Shown here piece after piece: positions 61,207 to 64,000 of a DNA stretch of 64,000 nt. The stretch is from assembly GCA_035623335.1 (NCBI GenBank), contig DASPTQ010000076.1:1-64000 (forward strand), in the 5' to 3' direction. Every line of letters begins with the position of its first letter. The first letter of the stretch is position 1. The position numbers and the translations under genes are program-made. The stretch is from JAFAGX01 sp035623335 (GTDB taxonomy: Bacteria > Acidobacteriota > Terriglobia > Terriglobales > Acidobacteriaceae). The notes beneath the pieces were generated by a model, which saw only the letters and a program-made list of their open reading frames with translations, did no database searches and had not been told where the DNA came from.

Positions 61207-61332
61207 TTCGACCTTTGAACTCGTACCCTATTATCTCGCGGGCGGCAACAATTGTGTTCCACAGAGGTTAAGAATCTGGTCCCAGTCCAACCGTGCGCTC
61301 GTCAGCGCTAGCAATCAGGGCTAGAAAGACGA

Positions 61333-62304
61333 TCATGCCCGGGCGCGAACCGAAACCCGTAATTCATCAACAATTTCCCGCGCCGCTTTGTAAGCTTCGT
61401 CTTTTTGGGAGACGTCAAAGGAAATAGCGCCTACGCGGGCGTGTCCGCCGCCGCCATAGCGCTCGCAGATCTTCGCCAGATTCACCACCGGCTCCGACGG
61501 AGCCCAGGGATTCGACCCGACCGAGACCTTCACCCGAAAGCTGCTCTTGCTCAAGCCCACGCTGTAAATCGACTGCGGATGCAGGTAATAGGGAATGAAC
61601 TTATTGTACCCCTCGAGCTCGAGGTCGGAGATGTCAAAGAAAAGCGTCCCATCTTTCAATTGTGTACGTTCTTTAAGGACGACCATCGAACGCTGATGAC
61701 GCTCGAGGAGAGGAGGCAAAAGAGAGGCGACGAATGGTTCCCGGATCACCTCAGCCAGGGGTTTCGTGGCCAGGAGAGGGATCAGCCGGGGCAGCAAATC
61801 CGGGCTCAGGGTAGATTCGATCACCATCGTCAGCTTCATCGCCGGCTCGCGCATCTCGATGGCTGTACGGGCATCGGGATAGAGTGCTCCATCAATGATG
61901 TCCGTCCACTTGACCAGTTCGGCGACGGAGCCTGGATGGAAGCCAAATCGCTCCTCGGCCACCATGGCAATGAAACTGGTGCAGGACTTGAAATCTGGGT
62001 CGTAAAACTTACGGTTGCTCTGATCCTGCTCAAAATGAGCGGCATCGGCGGGGCTCAGAAATGCGCTTTCGTGATGGTCAAACCACCAAGTAATTTTGGG
62101 AGAACTGGAGTACTTAAAGTCTACGATTGCATTTTCATCGCCATCAAAATCGTCCTCATTGAACAGAGCTCCCGCCCGGTGCAACAATCCGGTGAAGACA
62201 AATTCGACGTCGTCGCGGATGCGCTCCCGGTAGAAGCGGGAAAACACCGCCGCCGAGGAAGCACCGTCAAAACACCGATCGTGATAAAAGACCCGAACTC
62301 GCAA
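61333..62304 (-). CDS. DHH-family phosphoesterase
   Basis: 323 residues from TTG 62304, chosen for AGGAG six nt upstream; the open frame to 62475 lacks such a site. Motifs: VFYHDRCFDGASSAAVF (first Asp/His pair, replacing the common HxNPDGD), AIVDFKYSS, WWFDHHESAF (the DHH triad) and the DHHA1 end RYGGGGHARVGA. Relatives include oligoribonucleases (NrnA), c-di-AMP phosphodiesterases and exopolyphosphatases. The substrate is unclear: a nano-RNA or cyclic dinucleotide breakdown product would fit. It acts in the cytoplasm. Confidence 0.82.
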   Translation of the reverse strand: MRVRVFYHDRCFDGASSAAVFSRFYRERIRDDVEFVFTGLLHRAGALFNEDDFDGDENAIVDFKYSSSPKITWWFDHHESAFLSPADAAHFEQDQSNRKFYDPDFKSCTSFIAMVAEERFGFHPGSVAELVKWTDIIDGALYPDARTAIEMREPAMKLTMVIESTLSPDLLPRLIPLLATKPLAEVIREPFVASLLPPLLERHQRSMVVLKERTQLKDGTLFFDISDLELEGYNKFIPYYLHPQSIYSVGLSKSSFRVKVSVGSNPWAPSEPVVNLAKICERYGGGGHARVGAISFDVSQKDEAYKAAREIVDELRVSVRARA

Positions 62305-62458
62305 GCTTGGCTCCTGTCGTGGTTGAACCAGACTACCCGAATCTGAAAGCAAGCAAAAGAGAAAGACCAACGAATGCCATTCTGTCCGAGGTGCTGTCAA
62401 GCGCCCCCGGAAGAAAAATACATAAGGAAAAAACACCCTTGCCGAATCAATCCTGCGG

Positions 62459-62908
62459 CTACCCTCGTTCCGCAAGATTGCCGATCACGGGCAGTTTGAA
62501 TCGCTCTCCTTGCAACGCCTTGATCAGCACCACCACCCAAACGGTCACGCCCGCGAGCGCGGTCAATAACACCGCCAGCCAGGCGAAAAAGTATCCGAAG
62601 CGGGGGATCAGCAACAACAGGGCGAATACAATGCGCAGGACAATCAGCGAGAAAACCGCTGCAATGGCCAGAAAAATCGATTGCAGCGCATGAAACCTCA
62701 CAAGGTGATTGCGCTTGTAGGAGTCCAGTCGCAAAAGAATAACCGCCGGGATGAAACTAACATAGGCCAGCGCAGCCGCGAGATTGTCGCCGAAACGGCT
62801 GGTTGGGCCTGCCTCGGCAGGTACGGCGATCATCCGGCGGCCGCAGCCCGGGCAAAAGGCAGCGCTCCCCGGCATCGAAGCATGGCATTGCGGGCAGGCG
62901 ATGAACAT
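62459..62908 (-). CDS. Zinc-ribbon membrane protein (DUF4870-like)
   Basis: 149 residues from ATG 62908. A short zinc ribbon opens it (MFIACPQCHASM, then FCPGCGRRM: two CxxC pairs). Three to four hydrophobic segments follow, with YKRNHLVRFHALQSIFLAIA, typical of DUF4870-type proteins that have an R-FHAxQ motif. Function unknown; perhaps a membrane stress or scaffold protein. The longer frame would overlap the Fur gene. It lies 4 nt after the Fur-family gene, so the pair is an operon. Confidence 0.78.
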   Translation of the reverse strand: MFIACPQCHASMPGSAAFCPGCGRRMIAVPAEAGPTSRFGDNLAAALAYVSFIPAVILLRLDSYKRNHLVRFHALQSIFLAIAAVFSLIVLRIVFALLLLIPRFGYFFAWLAVLLTALAGVTVWVVVLIKALQGERFKLPVIGNLAERG

Positions 62909-62912
62909 GGGA

Positions 62913-63413
62913 TCAGGCAAGCGAAGAGGAGCCTTTCTTCCGGCGGCAATCCTCGCATAGGCCGTAGATCTGAAAGGTGTGGCGGGTCGTTTCGAAGTGG
63001 TAGGTTTTTCCAATCTCCTGTTCGAGGCTGTCCACCTCGGGCGAAAAAAATTCCACCGAACTGCCGCAACGCGTACAAATCATGTGGTGATGGCTGCGTC
63101 GATTGTATTGGTGTTCGAAGCGGGCAATCCCGTCATGAAACGCAACTTCGCTCGCCAGACCACATTCGGCCAAAAGCTTGAGGGTTCGGTAGACGGTGGT
63201 GAAGCCGATTTTGGCATCTTTCTGCTGTACCAACCGGTGCAGCTCGTTGGTGGAGAGATGCTCTCGTGTCTCGAGGAAGGTCTCAAGGATGGTGTCGCGC
63301 TGCTCGGTGTGTTTGAGGCCGACGCGCTTCAGATGGCGGTAGAGAATCTGCCGCGCTTCCCGCATCATCTCGCGGGAGATGGTGGGCTGGTCGTCGATGC
63401 GTCTTTGGAGCAT
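62913..63413 (-). CDS. Fur-family transcriptional regulator
   Basis: About 166 residues from ATG 63413; earlier ATGs at 63476 and 63500 and a later one at 63368 are possible. Winged helix: GLKHTEQRDTILETFLETRE, then LSTNELHRLV and IGFTTVYRTLKLLAECGLAS. Metal sites: RFEHQYNRRSHHHMICTRCG (His cluster plus CxxC) and the C-terminal CEDC. All residues for the structural zinc and the regulatory site are present. It might sense iron, peroxide or zinc; which one cannot be told from the sequence. No target genes are adjacent except the zinc-ribbon membrane protein behind it. Confidence 0.9.
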   Translation of the reverse strand: MLQRRIDDQPTISREMMREARQILYRHLKRVGLKHTEQRDTILETFLETREHLSTNELHRLVQQKDAKIGFTTVYRTLKLLAECGLASEVAFHDGIARFEHQYNRRSHHHMICTRCGSSVEFFSPEVDSLEQEIGKTYHFETTRHTFQIYGLCEDCRRKKGSSSLA

Positions 63414-63564
63414 GGTGGCGAAGGCAGCGCCCCAGCACAGGTTGTTCTGGGTCGCTTCCTTCCTTGGGAGAATCATACTGACGTTTGGCCAATCGGCCAA
63501 GCTCCCGGCTCTTGCGCTGCGGTTTGTCCTCTCTAGCGCCGGGCTCTAGAATCAAGGGTCCAAC

Positions 63565-64000
63565 ATGGCAACCATCCTCGCGCCCGATTCTCGCCCTCGT
63601 ACGCGGTTCCGAAAGATGGTTGCGATTCTGCTGAGTGGGTTGGGGCTGGTCTCGGTGGCGATAGGCGTCTGGCTGTACTCGATGCTGCGCTTGGCACTTC
63701 CGCAACTCGATGGGCAACTCTCCGTCCCGGGGCTCACCTCTACGGTGGTCGTTGTCCGCGATTCCCACGGATTTCCCACGATTGCGGCGAGCAATTTCGA
63801 GGACTTGTTTTTCGCGCAAGGATACGTGACCGCCGCAGACCGCTGGTTCCAGATGGACGCAATGCGGCGCACCGCCGGGGGAGAGTTATCGGAGATCGTG
63901 GGCGAAAGCGGACTCGAGCACGACCGCCAGCAGCGAATTCTCGGCCTCAGGGCGGCGGCTGAAAGGACACTGGAGATTGCCTCCCCGGAAGACCGCTCCT
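63565..64000 (+). CDS. Penicillin acylase family protein (N-terminal part, cut by window edge)
   Basis: From ATG 63565 the frame is open to the window end (145 codons). An N-terminal membrane anchor or signal (VAILLSGLGLVSVAIGVWLY) is followed by the family's opening: VVVVRDSHGFPTIAASNFED, LFFAQGYVTAADRWFQMDAM, and RRTAGGELSEIVGESGLEHD. These match PF01804 proteins, which are made as precursors and self-cleave to expose a catalytic Ser; that Ser would lie past the window edge. Members hydrolyse amides such as acyl-homoserine lactones, cyclic lipopeptides or beta-lactams outside the cytoplasm. It is divergent from the Fur gene. Confidence 0.87.
   Translation, partial: MATILAPDSRPRTRFRKMVAILLSGLGLVSVAIGVWLYSMLRLALPQLDGQLSVPGLTSTVVVVRDSHGFPTIAASNFEDLFFAQGYVTAADRWFQMDAMRRTAGGELSEIVGESGLEHDRQQRILGLRAAAERTLEIASPEDRS

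Noticed and set aside
1..64000. CRISPR array or toxin-antitoxin module
   Set aside because: No regularly spaced direct repeats and no recognisable toxin-antitoxin pair were seen.

Overview
The window looks like a chromosomal segment of an Acidobacteriota bacterium (Terriglobia-like). This is inferred from the gene mix and from familiar neighbourhoods: a PAP2-Wzi fusion, a multi-SLBB exporter with a NusG-like regulator, a GCS2/ATP-grasp cluster, and lipoproteins with a Cys-Ser-Gly-Cys start. No rRNA or taxonomic marker settles it. The DNA is moderately GC-rich and densely coding.

Bases 1-3000 hold the tail of an IS630 transposase, a small exported protein and a lipoprotein phosphoesterase. 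Bases 3000-38150 are a surface-polysaccharide locus, mostly on the minus strand. Read in its own direction it starts with a NusG/UpxY-type antiterminator (38121). A seven-SLBB exporter, a PAP2-Wzi fusion and a Wzz-like chain-length protein follow. Then come two paralogous GT2 transferases separated by an IS110 remnant, a methyltransferase, a Wzy/WaaL-type protein, a WcaJ-like initiating transferase, GalE, two GT4 transferases, another SDR, a GDP-sugar 4,6-dehydratase, a GmhA-like isomerase, a second polyprenyl-phosphate sugar transferase, an HddA-like kinase, an HddC-like nucleotidyltransferase and a HAD phosphatase. The last set is most simply read as a GDP-D-manno-heptose or GDP-6-deoxyheptose pathway. 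A plus-strand pair (a sulfatase-fold membrane protein with a Thr nucleophile, and a sulfotransferase) interrupts the locus. Beyond it lie a Wzx flippase, an FkbM-like protein, a GT4 transferase and a methyltransferase. A degenerate IS630 copy sits between the two parts.

Bases 38400-46030 hold two regulators of response-regulator type that share an upstream element, then housekeeping genes: nrdR, an isocitrate/isopropylmalate dehydrogenase family gene, metH and nuoI. Bases 46149-51625 form a compact plus-strand cluster: esterase, ATP-grasp ligase, GCS2-type carboxylate-amine ligase, M29-like aminopeptidase and a divergent ATP-grasp-like protein. This is the best candidate for an uncharacterised system, probably making or modifying a small peptide. 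An internal promoter lies before the GCS2 gene, and a highly structured 84-nt element lies just after the cluster.

Bases 52100-59300 are a mobile-element graveyard around tRNA-Arg(CCT). They hold a TetR regulator, a frameshifted tyrosine recombinase ending 17 nt from the tRNA, an IS3 orfA remnant, an orphan tRNA 3' end and a decayed group II intron with a recognisable domain V. Two intact secreted lipoprotein genes, one an arylsulfotransferase, lie within it. Bases 59325-64000 return to ordinary genes: a PagL-like lipid A deacylase, a DUF2127 membrane protein, a DHH phosphoesterase, a zinc-ribbon membrane protein, a Fur-family regulator and the start of a penicillin acylase-family gene cut by the window edge.
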